Counted from the first letter of the stretch, positions 35,674 to 45,008 are shown. The stretch: 64,000 nt of DNA from Vibrio superstes (GCF_003569005.1 NZ_BCUR01000004.1:1018003-1082002), one strand, 5' to 3'. Numbers and translations are program-made. The notes: generated by a model from the sequence alone, not told the origin.

Positions 35674-36705
35674 TTAGAAGCTGTAACGCATACCCAGCAT
35701 TACTTCGTCTTGGTCGTTGTCACCGATACCTCCTTGGCCTTCGTCAAGCAGGTTGATCTTGTAGCTGCCGAAGAAGGCTACGTCACCCATATAGCGCGCG
35801 TATTCGATACCAACGAAGTTGATATCCAGATCTCGAGTATCTTCTGCATGGAAGTAGCTGTAAGTTAGGTTCACGTTGTTTTGGCCAAACGCGTAACCTA
35901 AGTAGGCATCGGCTGCATTGTAGTTTGAGCCCTTAACATATTGATTGTTTTCAACAGCAGTAGATATAGTACCGCCTTGGTATAACGCTGCTAGCCAAAG
36001 ACCGTTTTCATGGGTGTATTTTGCTGCTGCCATAAACGCGTCAGTGGTATCAGTGTCATTGCCGTTACCGTACGTCTCGTCACTAGCGGCATAACCCACA
36101 CCAATGTCTAGACCGAAAGGCAGAGCGTATGCCACAACAGCGCCGTAGCCGTTACTTTGTGCAGATTCACTGTCTGAATTAAAATTGCCGTCAACTTGTA
36201 CTGTCAGGCCTGAATTAGTAGTCCACTCATAGCGCAGTACGTTTTTAGCTCTGTCTGCGGTAGCGACTGTGTATTCGTTGATGTAGCCACTGTAGGTTTC
36301 TGCGGCATCGGTCCAGTCCGTCAGATATGTCACAGCGTTGTTTTGGTGACCATAGTAGAAGTTACCAATATTTGTTTCTACGCCTGCGTATAAGAAACGA
36401 GTGTTAACGGCAACGTCATCCTTTGCACCATCTTCGTTCTCGGTCAATTCAAACTCATACTTACCAAAGAAGGCAATTTCTTCAGATAAATTTTGAGTGC
36501 CATCAACGCTTAAACGAACGCGAGAGGCGTCAGAGTAGGTATGATCGTTACTGTCTGTCTTGTTTGCATCTGAGAAGTTGCCACGCACTTCCGCGCGCCC
36601 GCCAAAGTTTAGAATAGTATCTTCGTTTTGATAAACGGTTGCTGCTGAAGCTAAAGTGGAGGCGAAGATACTAGATACTGCAATAGTCGATAGTTTTAAT
36701 TTCAT
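35674..36705 (-). CDS. General outer-membrane porin (OmpU/OmpC-like)
   Basis: A 343-residue porin with a signal peptide (cleavage after LASA, about residue 22). The mature protein begins ATVYQNEDTILNFGGRAEVRG, typical of the first strand of Vibrionaceae porins, and continues with alternating amphipathic strands and acidic loops. It ends in Phe (GMRYSF), the BamA recognition signature. It should form a trimeric 16-strand diffusion channel. It stands alone with a long AT-rich upstream region, as usual for regulated porins. Confidence 0.87.
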   Translation of the reverse strand: MKLKLSTIAVSSIFASTLASAATVYQNEDTILNFGGRAEVRGNFSDANKTDSNDHTYSDASRVRLSVDGTQNLSEEIAFFGKYEFELTENEDGAKDDVAVNTRFLYAGVETNIGNFYYGHQNNAVTYLTDWTDAAETYSGYINEYTVATADRAKNVLRYEWTTNSGLTVQVDGNFNSDSESAQSNGYGAVVAYALPFGLDIGVGYAASDETYGNGNDTDTTDAFMAAAKYTHENGLWLAALYQGGTISTAVENNQYVKGSNYNAADAYLGYAFGQNNVNLTYSYFHAEDTRDLDINFVGIEYARYMGDVAFFGSYKINLLDEGQGGIGDNDQDEVMLGMRYSF

Positions 36706-37147
36706 GGTAAAACCAAATTTCCTTTTAGTAAAAAAGACCCACCCAATATTCGTGGGAGTAATTCATTATTATTCTTTAATTAATTGTGCTTTTAATATTT
36801 AACGATAATAAAAGTACGAAGTGGATTTTTTAATAATATGCAGGAGTTGTACAATCGTGTTTGATGGATCAAGTCCTCATAAGGGCAACTTGAGAAGGCA
36901 CTGAGGCGACGGGATTAGCATTGTGGTTATTGCCTGTGGCTATCCAATTGAATAGCATAATAAAAGCAGGTGGAGCCTTTCTAAGTCTTGAGAGTGTTTG
37001 ATTCTAAAGTCGTAGTGAACTGTTATAGTGTTTACGATGATCAATGCTCAAATCAAAGCTGTGGCGTTCTATTTTCTTATTATAAATGAAGGTGGTTAGT
37101 AATCATTAATGATACTTATATGTGCAGCGATATTTAAAAAAATATGG
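36706..37147. other. Long AT-rich region between yjeH and the porin
   Basis: About 440 bases hold the porin promoter and the 3' end region of the yjeH-like gene. A perfect 12-base palindrome ATCATTAATGAT lies at 37102-37113. No convincing gene was found; a 29-codon minus-strand frame (MLFNWIATG...) has no ribosome site. Confidence 0.35.
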
Positions 37148-38398
37148 TTATATTGGTTTAGTCTTATTAAATCTAGGAATTAAAATCCAGATTACAGCCA
37201 ATAATATAACGGCATAAGTCATAGCTAACCCAATTGAGAATAAGACTAGAACACATAAGATTGTCGAAAATATCGCAAGAGCTTTTTCTTTGCCGTTGAG
37301 TAGCTTGACGGCACTTAGCATCGCAAACAGATAGATCACCACGAAGATCCCATTGGCTAAGGTCAGAAACACTTCGATATCTATATTTGAAAGTTCTCCA
37401 AATACACACGATAACGCTAAAGTAATGCCAACAATGACCGTGGCTACAGATGGCACTCCCTTGATTGATATTCGTGCTATCGAGCTTGAGGGTTTGTACT
37501 CTCTTGCCAGTGACCAAATCATTCGCGCTAAGCTTTGTGTGTACAGGTTGATGGTGGCAAAGCATGCCAAGAATCCGGTTAAGCTGATTAACCACGTAAG
37601 CCCAGAGCCAAACAAGAGATTGGAAAGATAAGGCACTGAGGTGGTATTTAACTCTTGTGTTCCAAAGGCGTGATGCTTTAGCACAACCAAAGAAAAGAGG
37701 TAGTAAACAGTGCCCGCGATAAGGCAACCCACCAAGATAGCGATAGGGTAATCCCGCTCAGGTCGCTTAAACTCTTCGCCCATATGCGCAAAGGCTTCAA
37801 TGCCAACAAAGCACCAGAACATCACCGCTACAGCACTGCCAATGGCAGGAAGGTTATTGGTAGGAGAAGATGCGGGAATACTGTCAGAAACTGAAATGTC
37901 ACCAAACCACACAAAAAGCCCAACTAGTACCAATATTCCAATTGCAATGCCGGTTTGGAACTGACTGGATATTTTACTACCTGAAAAGTTTACAACCATT
38001 AAAAGAGCAACCACAAGCAACTGGGCAATCAATGGTTGCCCTAGAAAGTGGGGTAAAAACTGTTGAGCAAACCCACCGGCGATAGCAATGGCTGCCGGAA
38101 CACCTACAGGGATAACACTGATAAATAAAAGAGCGATGGCTTTTTCAAGGCGAGATCCAAAGGCCTGCTTTACAAAGTAAGAGGCTCCTCCTGCATTGGG
38201 ATAACGTTTACCGAGAGCGGCAAAGGTGAAGGCAATTGGGCACACCGCAAAGATAAGCAACCACCATGCCCACAGCATATCTTGTCCGGCAATGCTGGCT
38301 GCGATAGCGGGCACCATGAAAAGCCCTGTACCAAGCAGGGTGGTGGACATCTGGCCTATGCCACCAATCAATGTAATCTCTCGTTTTAACCCTGACAT
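37148..38398 (-). CDS. yjeH: YjeH-like amino-acid exporter (APC family)
   Basis: A 416-residue, about 12-helix APC-superfamily transporter. The start MSGLKREITLIGGIGQMSTTLLGTGLFMVPAIAA closely follows E. coli YjeH (MSGLKQELGLAQGIG...), and the SVIPVGVPAA and AGGASYFV blocks also agree. E. coli YjeH exports L-methionine and branched-chain amino acids. The same role is likely but unproven here. No regulator lies next to it. Confidence 0.82.
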   Translation of the reverse strand: MSGLKREITLIGGIGQMSTTLLGTGLFMVPAIAASIAGQDMLWAWWLLIFAVCPIAFTFAALGKRYPNAGGASYFVKQAFGSRLEKAIALLFISVIPVGVPAAIAIAGGFAQQFLPHFLGQPLIAQLLVVALLMVVNFSGSKISSQFQTGIAIGILVLVGLFVWFGDISVSDSIPASSPTNNLPAIGSAVAVMFWCFVGIEAFAHMGEEFKRPERDYPIAILVGCLIAGTVYYLFSLVVLKHHAFGTQELNTTSVPYLSNLLFGSGLTWLISLTGFLACFATINLYTQSLARMIWSLAREYKPSSSIARISIKGVPSVATVIVGITLALSCVFGELSNIDIEVFLTLANGIFVVIYLFAMLSAVKLLNGKEKALAIFSTILCVLVLFSIGLAMTYAVILLAVIWILIPRFNKTKPI

Positions 38399-38444
38399 AG
38401 CCTTCCTAGATATGCGTTTTGAGATTTGAACTTAACACTAAGCG

Positions 38445-38663
38445 CTAGTGTGTAGCGTTGGCACGCTCTAGTAGCTCGCTCTGTGTATAGTTTTCTGCCT
38501 CTCTACCTTCCGCTATCAAATCAAGCACCTGATAATCAGTAAGAGTAGAGAACTCTTTGTTTAAATAGTCGCGAAAAGCCTGTTCGTTAGGCCACTTACC
38601 CCGAACGATATAACCATCATCCTTATCGAAGTCTTCGGTCTCAAAAAACGAAAAATCCGTCAT
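38445..38663 (-). CDS. Small acidic protein, function unknown
   Basis: A 72-residue acidic cytoplasmic protein beginning MTDFSFFETEDFDKDDGY, with a central predicted helix (NEQAFRDYLNKEFSTLTDYQVL) and a C-terminal helix. I do not recognise a family. I use ATG 38663. The frame can be extended to a GTG at 38696, but those residues look less protein-like. Ribosome sites are weak for both starts. Confidence 0.5.
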   Translation of the reverse strand: MTDFSFFETEDFDKDDGYIVRGKWPNEQAFRDYLNKEFSTLTDYQVLDLIAEGREAENYTQSELLERANATH

Positions 38664-38918
38664 ACCAATGTTGTGGCAATACAGTACTAGATACACGATG
38701 AATCCTTGAGAAAAGCTTGTTAGGTTAAGTATTTAAAGTGAATCGATCATGATTTGCAAGGCTTTATAGGATTCTTAAGCTGTGGATTGTCTGGCTTATG
38801 TTTTAACTCGAATAAATCCTAAACAGAACTGTAAGATAACCGTAAATTCTCTTTCTCATTAACAACTTACACATTTTAGCGTTTTACTATCCGTGCAAAT
38901 TGTTGCAGTGGAAGTCAT

Positions 38919-39305
38919 ATGAAAAAGTTAGTAAACCTCTTGGCGGTAGTGGGTTTGTGTGTATCGCTCGGTGCCAAGGCTGAAACGGGAATTGGTGTAT
39001 CTGTGGGTAAGCCGTTTTGGGGGCTAGATGTGGCCCACAATGGCTTTCGAATGAATGTGAGTCTGGATGATCAATTTGGCATTGGAGCGAACAAAACCTT
39101 TGCGGTGTCGGGTACGCCAATGTATTTCTTTATTGGTGGTCAGTATGTGGACAGAAACCAGCACTATATTGCCCTGACTCCGGGCATTGGCGCGGAGTTT
39201 CGAGTGAAGCCTGTTGGGTTTTATATCGATCTTACCCCAGCGATTTATCTTGATGAACTGGATGTTGAGTTGGAAGCAAGAGCAGGGATTAAGGTGTATT
39301 TCTAG
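38919..39305 (+). CDS. Small secreted, probably outer-membrane-type protein, function unknown
   Basis: A 128-residue protein with a clear signal peptide (MKKLVNLLAVVGLCVSLGAKA). The mature part alternates hydrophobic and polar residues in strand-like blocks (GVSVGKPFWGLDVA, PMYFFIGGQYV, FYIDLTPAIYL, AGIKVYF) and ends in Phe, as small outer-membrane beta-barrels do. I cannot assign a family. It is followed by another small exported protein on the same strand. Confidence 0.62.
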   Translation: MKKLVNLLAVVGLCVSLGAKAETGIGVSVGKPFWGLDVAHNGFRMNVSLDDQFGIGANKTFAVSGTPMYFFIGGQYVDRNQHYIALTPGIGAEFRVKPVGFYIDLTPAIYLDELDVELEARAGIKVYF

Positions 39306-39391
39306 CGGAGCGTGATTTCATTCATGGGATAATTTGAACTTAAGTATCGGTACTACGTAAGAATGGTCATTGTTGCTGTGAGGGAATAACC

Positions 39392-39559
39392 ATGAAAACG
39401 CTTCTTTTATCTGCTTTGCTTTGGCTTTCGTTTGTTTCAACATCGTTTGCTGGCACAACACCTTGGCTGCCTTGCTACGTCAATGGCGAGTATGTTGGCA
39501 ACATTATGATTACTGAGTGCCGAAAACAAAACGGCAAGGTCTATAAAAACGAAAAGTAG
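39392..39559 (+). CDS. Very small secreted protein with two cysteines (55 residues)
   Basis: A 55-residue ORF with a textbook signal peptide (MKTLLLSALLWLSFVSTSFA) and a mature part of about 35 residues starting GTTPWLPCYVNGEY, with a second Cys in ITECRKQNGK and a basic tail. GAGGGA lies just upstream of the ATG. The two cysteines could form a disulfide in the periplasm. It lies 86 bases after the preceding exported-protein gene and is followed by a hairpin. The function is unknown. Confidence 0.6.
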   Translation: MKTLLLSALLWLSFVSTSFAGTTPWLPCYVNGEYVGNIMITECRKQNGKVYKNEK

Positions 39560-39598
39560 TCGGTAGTTGAGAACTTACAGTTGAGAACCTAGAAATGA

Positions 39599-39627
39599 AA
39601 GCCTAGAACATCCATTGTTCTAGGCTT
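39599..39627 (+). terminator. Hairpin after the small secreted protein
   Basis: Perfect 12-base stem AAGCCTAGAACA/TGTTCTAGGCTT with a 5-base loop. No T-run follows on the plus strand, so termination is likely but not certain. Confidence 0.55.
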
Positions 39628-39734
39628 GGGCGTTTATTACATCGATGCATATCAGATGTCAGTGGAAGTCATTGGTTTTGGGGGTTATCCTGCGGCATTC
39701 TCTGCGGTCACTCACCATTTAGGGATGCGTACCC

Positions 39735-39860
39735 TTGAGCTTACTCGTTGTCGCCGTTCTGCTATTGCTTTGGTCTCCAACTCGAAACTTTCTTATTGGC
39801 TTCTTTTCACCCTTCATCTTCTTCATCGTGCTGTGCCTAGCCGCGATCGCTTTTAGCTAA
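39735..39860 (+). CDS. Possible small membrane protein (41 residues, TTG start)
   Basis: A frame starting at TTG with AGGGA nine bases upstream encodes two hydrophobic stretches around a short polar turn (LLVVAVLLLLWSPTRNF, then FFSPFIFFIVLCLAAIAFS). The composition is strongly that of a two-helix membrane peptide. A longer overlapping frame in another phase (39626-39856) has no such features. No family is recognised, and the start codon makes this tentative. Confidence 0.35.
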   Translation: MSLLVVAVLLLLWSPTRNFLIGFFSPFIFFIVLCLAAIAFS

Positions 39861-39867
39861 TGGGCCT

Positions 39868-40707
39868 TTAAGCGGAGCGACACAGTTGACCGGTAAGACA
39901 ATCCTGTTTTGCCTCGATAATAGTGCGAGCGAGTTGCGCGAAACCAAATCCACCCTCTTCATTTAAAAGCACGCTAGGCTTGTGCGTTAGTTGAGGCAAC
40001 ACCTTTTGAATGTTACGCACGCCAAATGTAGTGGGTAGCCAAGCAAACATGGCCTCATCATTTTGCGAATCACCAATATAAATCACCTTGTCTAAGTCGA
40101 TGTCACTAAAAGGTGAGTGTGCCTTGAGATAGGCTTCACTTGTTACGCGCTTACTGTGCTTGCCTATCCAAACATTAAGATGAATAGAGCTAAGAGATGC
40201 GTTGACTGTCTTACTATCAATAACCACAGCTCTCGCTTTCGTCAGCAACTCCTTTGCTACTTGTTCACTGACGGACTCTCTGTCTTGGCTGAGGTTAATT
40301 GCTACATCGCAAAAGCGAAATGGCTGGTCTGCTGCAAAATCAATACCCTCATAATCTTCCAAGATTTTAGCAAGAGCCGTTTTAAGCGCTGTTTGCTCAA
40401 GATGCATTTGAGATAGAGGGATATTCGATTCGGTTGCAAAGCCAGATTCGTTTTGGCTCATCCAAAATGCGCCATTTTCTCCGATAGCGCCATGAACGGG
40501 CCAAACCTTAGCGATTTGATCGCACCAACCTGCACACGCTCCTGTAACAGCGACTACCTTTACTCCAACTTCTTGTAGATCGTACAGGGCTTTTAAGGTG
40601 ATATCGGGAAGTTGTCCCTCCCAGGTCAACGTATCATCTACGTCAGTCAGCAGCCATTCGATGTTCGCCAGTTGCTGCTGCTCAATTGAGTGTAGTGGTT
40701 TAAGCAT
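39868..40707 (-). CDS. HAD-superfamily phosphatase, last gene of the ugp operon
   Basis: A 279-residue HAD hydrolase of the Cof/mannosyl-3-phosphoglycerate-phosphatase type. Motif I is TDVDDTLT (Asp22 nucleophile, Asp24), followed by AVTGACAGWC and a C2-type cap. Motif IV is VIYIGDSQNDEAMF. It overlaps the ugpC gene by eight bases, so it belongs to the same transcript as the glycerol-3-phosphate importer. A phosphatase for imported glycerophosphate or a related phospho-sugar is therefore likely. This gene is not part of the E. coli ugp operon. Confidence 0.72.
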   Translation of the reverse strand: MLKPLHSIEQQQLANIEWLLTDVDDTLTWEGQLPDITLKALYDLQEVGVKVVAVTGACAGWCDQIAKVWPVHGAIGENGAFWMSQNESGFATESNIPLSQMHLEQTALKTALAKILEDYEGIDFAADQPFRFCDVAINLSQDRESVSEQVAKELLTKARAVVIDSKTVNASLSSIHLNVWIGKHSKRVTSEAYLKAHSPFSDIDLDKVIYIGDSQNDEAMFAWLPTTFGVRNIQKVLPQLTHKPSVLLNEEGGFGFAQLARTIIEAKQDCLTGQLCRSA

Positions 40708-41806
40708 TCACCACCTCTTTTACACACTCTTGGTGAGAGGAAAACTCGATGCGTTTTTCGCTTGTCGAATCAAATAAGTGCAAGTGCTGGTGGCTAAAAG
40801 TAAGGCCTAGAATATCACCTGACTTAATGCTTTCGTGTCCATCCACGCGCACTACCAGTCTTTGTTCACTGCTATCTAAGGTGTGACAATAAAGCAAGAG
40901 ATCAGCGCCCAATGCCTCTATGAGCTCGACCTTGACGGAGAACTTTGGTGTGTTTTGCTCAACGAATAGATGCTCAGGGCGAAGGCCAACCTTGACTTTC
41001 CCTAAGGCTAAGTCTTGAGTCGCAATGGCGGTGAGTGAGTCGGCAACGTGCATACCAAGCTCACTGATCTGTCCATCTAGGATGTTCATGGCAGGTGAGC
41101 CCATAAAGGTCGCCACAAATAGAGAGGCTGGAGCATCGTAGATCTCCAATGGAGACCCTACTTGCTCAATATCGCCCTTGTTTAATACCACCAATTTATC
41201 AGCCAGCGTCATGGCTTCTACCTGATCATGGGTAACGTAGACAGAGGTTGTATTGAGACTCTTCTGTAAGCGTTTGATCTCAAGGCGCATTTGAACACGC
41301 AGCTTAGCATCTAGGTTGGATAAAGGTTCATCAAACAGGAACACCTTGGGCTTGCGAACAATAGCGCGGCCCATTGCGACGCGTTGACGCTGCCCGCCAG
41401 ATAGTTGCTTAGGTTTGCGATCTAATAATTGGGAAAGTTCAAGCATTTCTGCCGCTTGCGTAACCAACTCATGGATTTCTTTCTTGGGTGTTTTTCGGTT
41501 TCGCAGTCCATAGGCCATGTTGTCGTAAACCGACATATGCGGATACAGGGCGTAGTTTTGAAAAACCATAGCGATATCGCGCTCGCCGGGTTCTCTATCA
41601 TTCACCACCTTATCGTCAATGCTGAGTTCGCCACTTGAGATTTCTTCAAGACCGGCGAGCATGCGAAGCAGGGTGGATTTACCACAGCCACTTGGGCCAA
41701 CGAGCACAACCATTTCGCCGTCATCAATAGAAAGATTAAGGCTATGGATAGCTTGATATCCATTTGCATAGCGCTTTGCGATATTTGAAAGAGTTAGGGT
41801 AGACAT
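40700..41806 (-). CDS. ugpC: sn-Glycerol-3-phosphate ABC transporter ATP-binding protein UgpC
   Basis: A 368-residue MalK/UgpC-type ABC ATPase. Walker A is GPSGCGKST, signature LSGGQRQRVAMGRAIVRKP, Walker B VFLFDEPLSNLDAKLR, followed by a C-terminal TOBE regulatory domain (LGKVKVGLRPEHL). It powers the UgpAE permease with UgpB. GGAGAAAT precedes the start. It lies in the order ugpB-ugpA-ugpE-ugpC, the same gene order as in E. coli. Confidence 0.9.
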   Translation of the reverse strand: MSTLTLSNIAKRYANGYQAIHSLNLSIDDGEMVVLVGPSGCGKSTLLRMLAGLEEISSGELSIDDKVVNDREPGERDIAMVFQNYALYPHMSVYDNMAYGLRNRKTPKKEIHELVTQAAEMLELSQLLDRKPKQLSGGQRQRVAMGRAIVRKPKVFLFDEPLSNLDAKLRVQMRLEIKRLQKSLNTTSVYVTHDQVEAMTLADKLVVLNKGDIEQVGSPLEIYDAPASLFVATFMGSPAMNILDGQISELGMHVADSLTAIATQDLALGKVKVGLRPEHLFVEQNTPKFSVKVELIEALGADLLLYCHTLDSSEQRLVVRVDGHESIKSGDILGLTFSHQHLHLFDSTSEKRIEFSSHQECVKEVVNA

Positions 41807-41809
41807 AAT

Positions 41810-42658
41810 TTATTTCTCCGAGTCCACTAGGCCTTTAACAAAGGCTTTTTGCATCGCAATAACAACGATAACAGGGGGTAGCATGGCAATAATGGTGGTG
41901 GCCATGATCTTGTTCCATTCAATCACGCCATCGACGACGCCAAGCATCTGCTTGATGCCCATAACAATGGTGTAATAACTGGCGTCAGTAGTGATGAGCA
42001 ATGGCCATAGATACTGGTTCCATCCGTAGATGAAGGTAATGACAAACAGCGCCGCGATATTGGTTCGTGATAGTGGCAGCAAGATGTCAAAAAAGAACTT
42101 GATAGGGCCTGCGCCATCTATGCGAGCGGCTTCGACTAATTCCTTGGGAACAGTCAGGAAAAACTGCCTAAACAAGAACGTGGCGGTGGCACTGGCAATC
42201 AATGGAATGGTAAGCCCATAGTATGAATTCAACATGTTGAGATTTGTTACTACCTCAAAGGTGGGCATGATTCTTACTTCTACAGGCAGCATTAGGGTGA
42301 AGAAAATCATCCAGAAGGCGAGCATTCTTCCCGGAAAGCGAAAGAACACCACAGCGTAGGCAGACAGAATAGAGATAGTCAGCTTGCCTATGGTAATGCA
42401 CATTGCCATCACGAAAGAGTTCAACAGCATTTGCGGGATAGGCAGGGTGCTGTTGTTGTACGCCTCGCTACCTGAAAGCAGGTCTCTGAATACACTGAAT
42501 CCAAGGTCGCCAAACCACAGTGGCGTGCCAGTCGCAAACTCTGTATTGCTATGAGTAGTCGCCACCAGAGCAATCCATACCGGAAGAGCGATGGAAACGA
42601 TGCCTACAGTCAAGACTAGGTGACAAAAGAGTTTGAATAGCGGTCGTCTTTCTACCAT
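41810..42658 (-). CDS. ugpE: sn-Glycerol-3-phosphate ABC transporter permease UgpE
   Basis: A 282-residue, six-helix permease very similar to E. coli UgpE: LLNSFVMAMCITIGKLTISILSAYAVVFFRF, the block MIFFTLMLPVEVRI, the EAA loop ELVEAARIDGAGPIKFFFDILLPLS, and the ending AFVKGLVDSEK. It overlaps ugpA by one base, indicating coupled translation. Confidence 0.92.
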   Translation of the reverse strand: MVERRPLFKLFCHLVLTVGIVSIALPVWIALVATTHSNTEFATGTPLWFGDLGFSVFRDLLSGSEAYNNSTLPIPQMLLNSFVMAMCITIGKLTISILSAYAVVFFRFPGRMLAFWMIFFTLMLPVEVRIMPTFEVVTNLNMLNSYYGLTIPLIASATATFLFRQFFLTVPKELVEAARIDGAGPIKFFFDILLPLSRTNIAALFVITFIYGWNQYLWPLLITTDASYYTIVMGIKQMLGVVDGVIEWNKIMATTIIAMLPPVIVVIAMQKAFVKGLVDSEK

Positions 42659-43539
42659 TAGTAAGCCACCTTCTTTTCTACATATTTAAATTGAATCACA
42701 GTCAGTGAGGCAACCAGTGCCATCAATATCACGGACTGTGCTGCCGATGAGCCTAGATCTAGGCCAATAAAGCCATCGTTATAGACCTTGTAAACCAGGG
42801 TTGAGGTGCTGTTGCTTGGTCCGCCTTGCGTCATGGCATGAATGACTGCAAAGGTGTCGAAGAAGGCGTATACGAAATTCACCACTAACAAGAAAAAGCT
42901 GGTTGGTGAGATAAGGGGAAAGCTGATGCTCATAAAGCGCTTGATCGGTCCGCTTCCATCAATGGCGGCGGCTTCATGCAGAGATTTAGGCACTGACTGT
43001 AGCGCAGCTAAGAAGAACAAAAAGTTGTAGCTGATCTGTTTCCACGTAGAGGTAATAACCACCATCCACATGGCATGATCGCCATTCAGCGTAGGGTTCC
43101 AGTTTACTCCCAAGGCTTTTAATACCTCAGTGATGACGCCAATGGTTGGGTCAAAAAGAAACAGCCATAAGGAACCGGCGACAACGGGAGCGACGGCGTA
43201 AGGCCAGATAAGAAACGTCCTGTAGAAGGTTGCCCCACGCAGAATCTGCTCTGCAAATGCCGCCAATACTAGCGCTGAAACTAAGGCCAGTACTGCCACA
43301 CACACACTAAACATCATGGTGGTAGAAAAAGAGTCCCAATACAGCTGATCATTGAACAGTCTGATGAAGTTTTCCAACCCCACAAATTCGCGACTGATGC
43401 CAAAGGCATCTTCGAGTTGAGTGGATTGGAAAACCGCCTGCCCAGCAGGCCAGATAAAAAACACTAAGGTGATGATCAGTTGGGGCGCTATCAAGGCTAC
43501 AGGTAGCCACTTGTGCTTAAACACAACTTGAGATGACAT
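42658..43539 (-). CDS. ugpA: sn-Glycerol-3-phosphate ABC transporter permease UgpA
   Basis: A 293-residue, six-helix permease matching UgpA from its start ([34 protein letters not shown]) through the EAA loop ([24 protein letters not shown]). I chose ATG 43539 by comparison with E. coli UgpA. A GTG eight codons upstream overlaps the intercistronic hairpin and is less likely. Confidence 0.9.
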   Translation of the reverse strand: MSSQVVFKHKWLPVALIAPQLIITLVFFIWPAGQAVFQSTQLEDAFGISREFVGLENFIRLFNDQLYWDSFSTTMMFSVCVAVLALVSALVLAAFAEQILRGATFYRTFLIWPYAVAPVVAGSLWLFLFDPTIGVITEVLKALGVNWNPTLNGDHAMWMVVITSTWKQISYNFLFFLAALQSVPKSLHEAAAIDGSGPIKRFMSISFPLISPTSFFLLVVNFVYAFFDTFAVIHAMTQGGPSNSTSTLVYKVYNDGFIGLDLGSSAAQSVILMALVASLTVIQFKYVEKKVAY

Positions 43540-43557
43540 AATGGTAAGTCCAAAAGG

Positions 43558-43580
43558 CGCCACCCAAATATAGGTGGCGC
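43558..43580 (-). other. Intercistronic hairpin between ugpB and ugpA
   Basis: Arms GCGCCACC/GGTGGCGC with a 7-base loop. On the minus strand it lies just after the ugpB stop and before the ugpA start, followed by only a short T stretch. Such hairpins usually protect or partly terminate mRNA so that the binding protein is made in excess. Confidence 0.6.
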
Positions 43581-43589
43581 AGTACTAAG

Positions 43590-44897
43590 TTACTTTTGTG
43601 TGCGCTCGAAGCGACGCAGTTGCTGATCCCCACGCTCAACAGCGGTGTTCAAAGCTGTTTTCGCTGATTTTCTGCCAGCCCAAACTGCCTCTAACTCTTC
43701 GTTGATGATGTCGCGCGTTTGTAGGAAATTACCAAAGCGAATGCCCTTAGAGTTTACGGTTGGCTCGCTTGAGGTCATCTGCAATACAGCGGTATCCGTG
43801 CCTGGGTTTTTGCTGTAGAACCCTTGCTCTTTCGTTAGCTCGTACGCCTCTTTAGTGATGGGTAGGTAGCCAGTAAACTGATGCCAGCCAGCCTGAACTT
43901 CTGGGCTAGATAGGTAGCTGAAGAACTTAGCTACGCCTTTGTATTCAGCATCAGAGTGACCGCGCATTACCCAAAGAGATGCACCGCCAATGATGGTGTT
44001 TTGTGGCTTGGAAACCAGCGTGTCATCGTATGGAAGCTCAGCTACACCAATCTTGGTGTTTTGCATATTCTCTTGGATTCCAGCAAGGCCTGCCGAAGAG
44101 CCCATCGTCATGGCACATTCGCCAGTGTAAAACAGCGGCATACCGTCTGACTGGCGACCGCCATATTTGAAGATGCCTTCTTCTGACCATTTTCCTAACT
44201 GTTCAACGTGCTTAACAAAGGGTTCTGAGTTAAAGCGATAGTCAGTATCAAAGCCATCGAAGCCGTTGTTATTGGTGGCAACAGGGATGTTGTTGCGGGC
44301 ACCAAAATTTTCGATCTGTACCCAAGATTGCCATGTGGTCGTGAAGCCACACTTTTCACCGGAAGCGATTAACTTGCGAGAGACGGCTTCCATCTCTTTC
44401 CATGTTTTTGGTGCTTCCTTGATACCTGCTTTTTCAAACATATCTTGGTTGTAATACATTACAGGTGTAGAGCTGTTAAACGGCATTGAGAGCATCTTGC
44501 CATCGTTAGAGGTGTAGTAACCTGTTACAGACGGTAGATAGTCATCAGCATCGAAGGGTTCTTTTGTGTCTTCCATTAATTGGTAAACAGGGTAGATGGC
44601 TTGCTGTGCGCCCATCATAGTGGCAGTGCCTACCTCAAAAACCTGCACAATAGCCGGTTGCTCTTTTGCACGAAAAGCAGCAATAGCACCCGTCATAGTT
44701 TCCGCATAGCTGCCTTTGAAAACAGGCTTAATTTCATACTCTGATTGGCTAGCGTTAAAGTCAGCGGCAATCTCGTTTACCTTTTGACCTAAAGAGCCAC
44801 CCATGGCGTGCCACCATTCAACTTCTGTTTTAGCTTGAGCGTGAGCACTGACTAGTGCAGTTGCGAGTAAAGCGCCGGTTAGGTGCTTGATAGACAT
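43590..44897 (-). CDS. ugpB: sn-Glycerol-3-phosphate-binding protein UgpB
   Basis: A 435-residue periplasmic binding protein with a Sec signal (cleavage near AHAQA, about residue 22) and the UgpB pattern: KTEVEWWHAMGGSLGQKVNEIAADFNASQ, MPFNSSTPVMYYNQDMF, GASLWVMRGHS. It captures sn-glycerol-3-phosphate, and probably glycerophosphodiesters, and delivers it to UgpAEC. It is the first gene of the minus-strand operon and is preceded by Pho-box-like and TGTTCA-type sites. Confidence 0.92.
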   Translation of the reverse strand: MSIKHLTGALLATALVSAHAQAKTEVEWWHAMGGSLGQKVNEIAADFNASQSEYEIKPVFKGSYAETMTGAIAAFRAKEQPAIVQVFEVGTATMMGAQQAIYPVYQLMEDTKEPFDADDYLPSVTGYYTSNDGKMLSMPFNSSTPVMYYNQDMFEKAGIKEAPKTWKEMEAVSRKLIASGEKCGFTTTWQSWVQIENFGARNNIPVATNNNGFDGFDTDYRFNSEPFVKHVEQLGKWSEEGIFKYGGRQSDGMPLFYTGECAMTMGSSAGLAGIQENMQNTKIGVAELPYDDTLVSKPQNTIIGGASLWVMRGHSDAEYKGVAKFFSYLSSPEVQAGWHQFTGYLPITKEAYELTKEQGFYSKNPGTDTAVLQMTSSEPTVNSKGIRFGNFLQTRDIINEELEAVWAGRKSAKTALNTAVERGDQQLRRFERTQK

Positions 44898-44986
44898 AAC
44901 GTTTCCCTTTTTCGTTGGCTGAAAGAAAGCGAATGTTCAATTTTGTTCATATTCGCTTTTTTGTGTTCAAGTGAAAGTTAAACGAG

Positions 44987-45008
44987 ATAAATGACGCTTC
45001 AGTGACAG
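44987..45008 (-). promoter_or_regulatory. Pho-box-like site facing ugpB
   Basis: On the minus strand two 11-base half-sites follow each other (CTGTCACTGAA then GCGTCATTTAT), each close to the PhoB consensus half-site CTGTCATAAAT. The orientation serves the ugpBAEC operon. Confidence 0.55.

Noticed and set aside
37173..37727. 184-codon minus-strand open frame inside the yjeH-like gene
   Set aside because: Same strand but another phase of a clear transporter gene; the translation has no features.
39626..39856. 76-codon plus-strand open frame
   Set aside because: The translation is not protein-like and it overlaps a better small membrane candidate in another phase.
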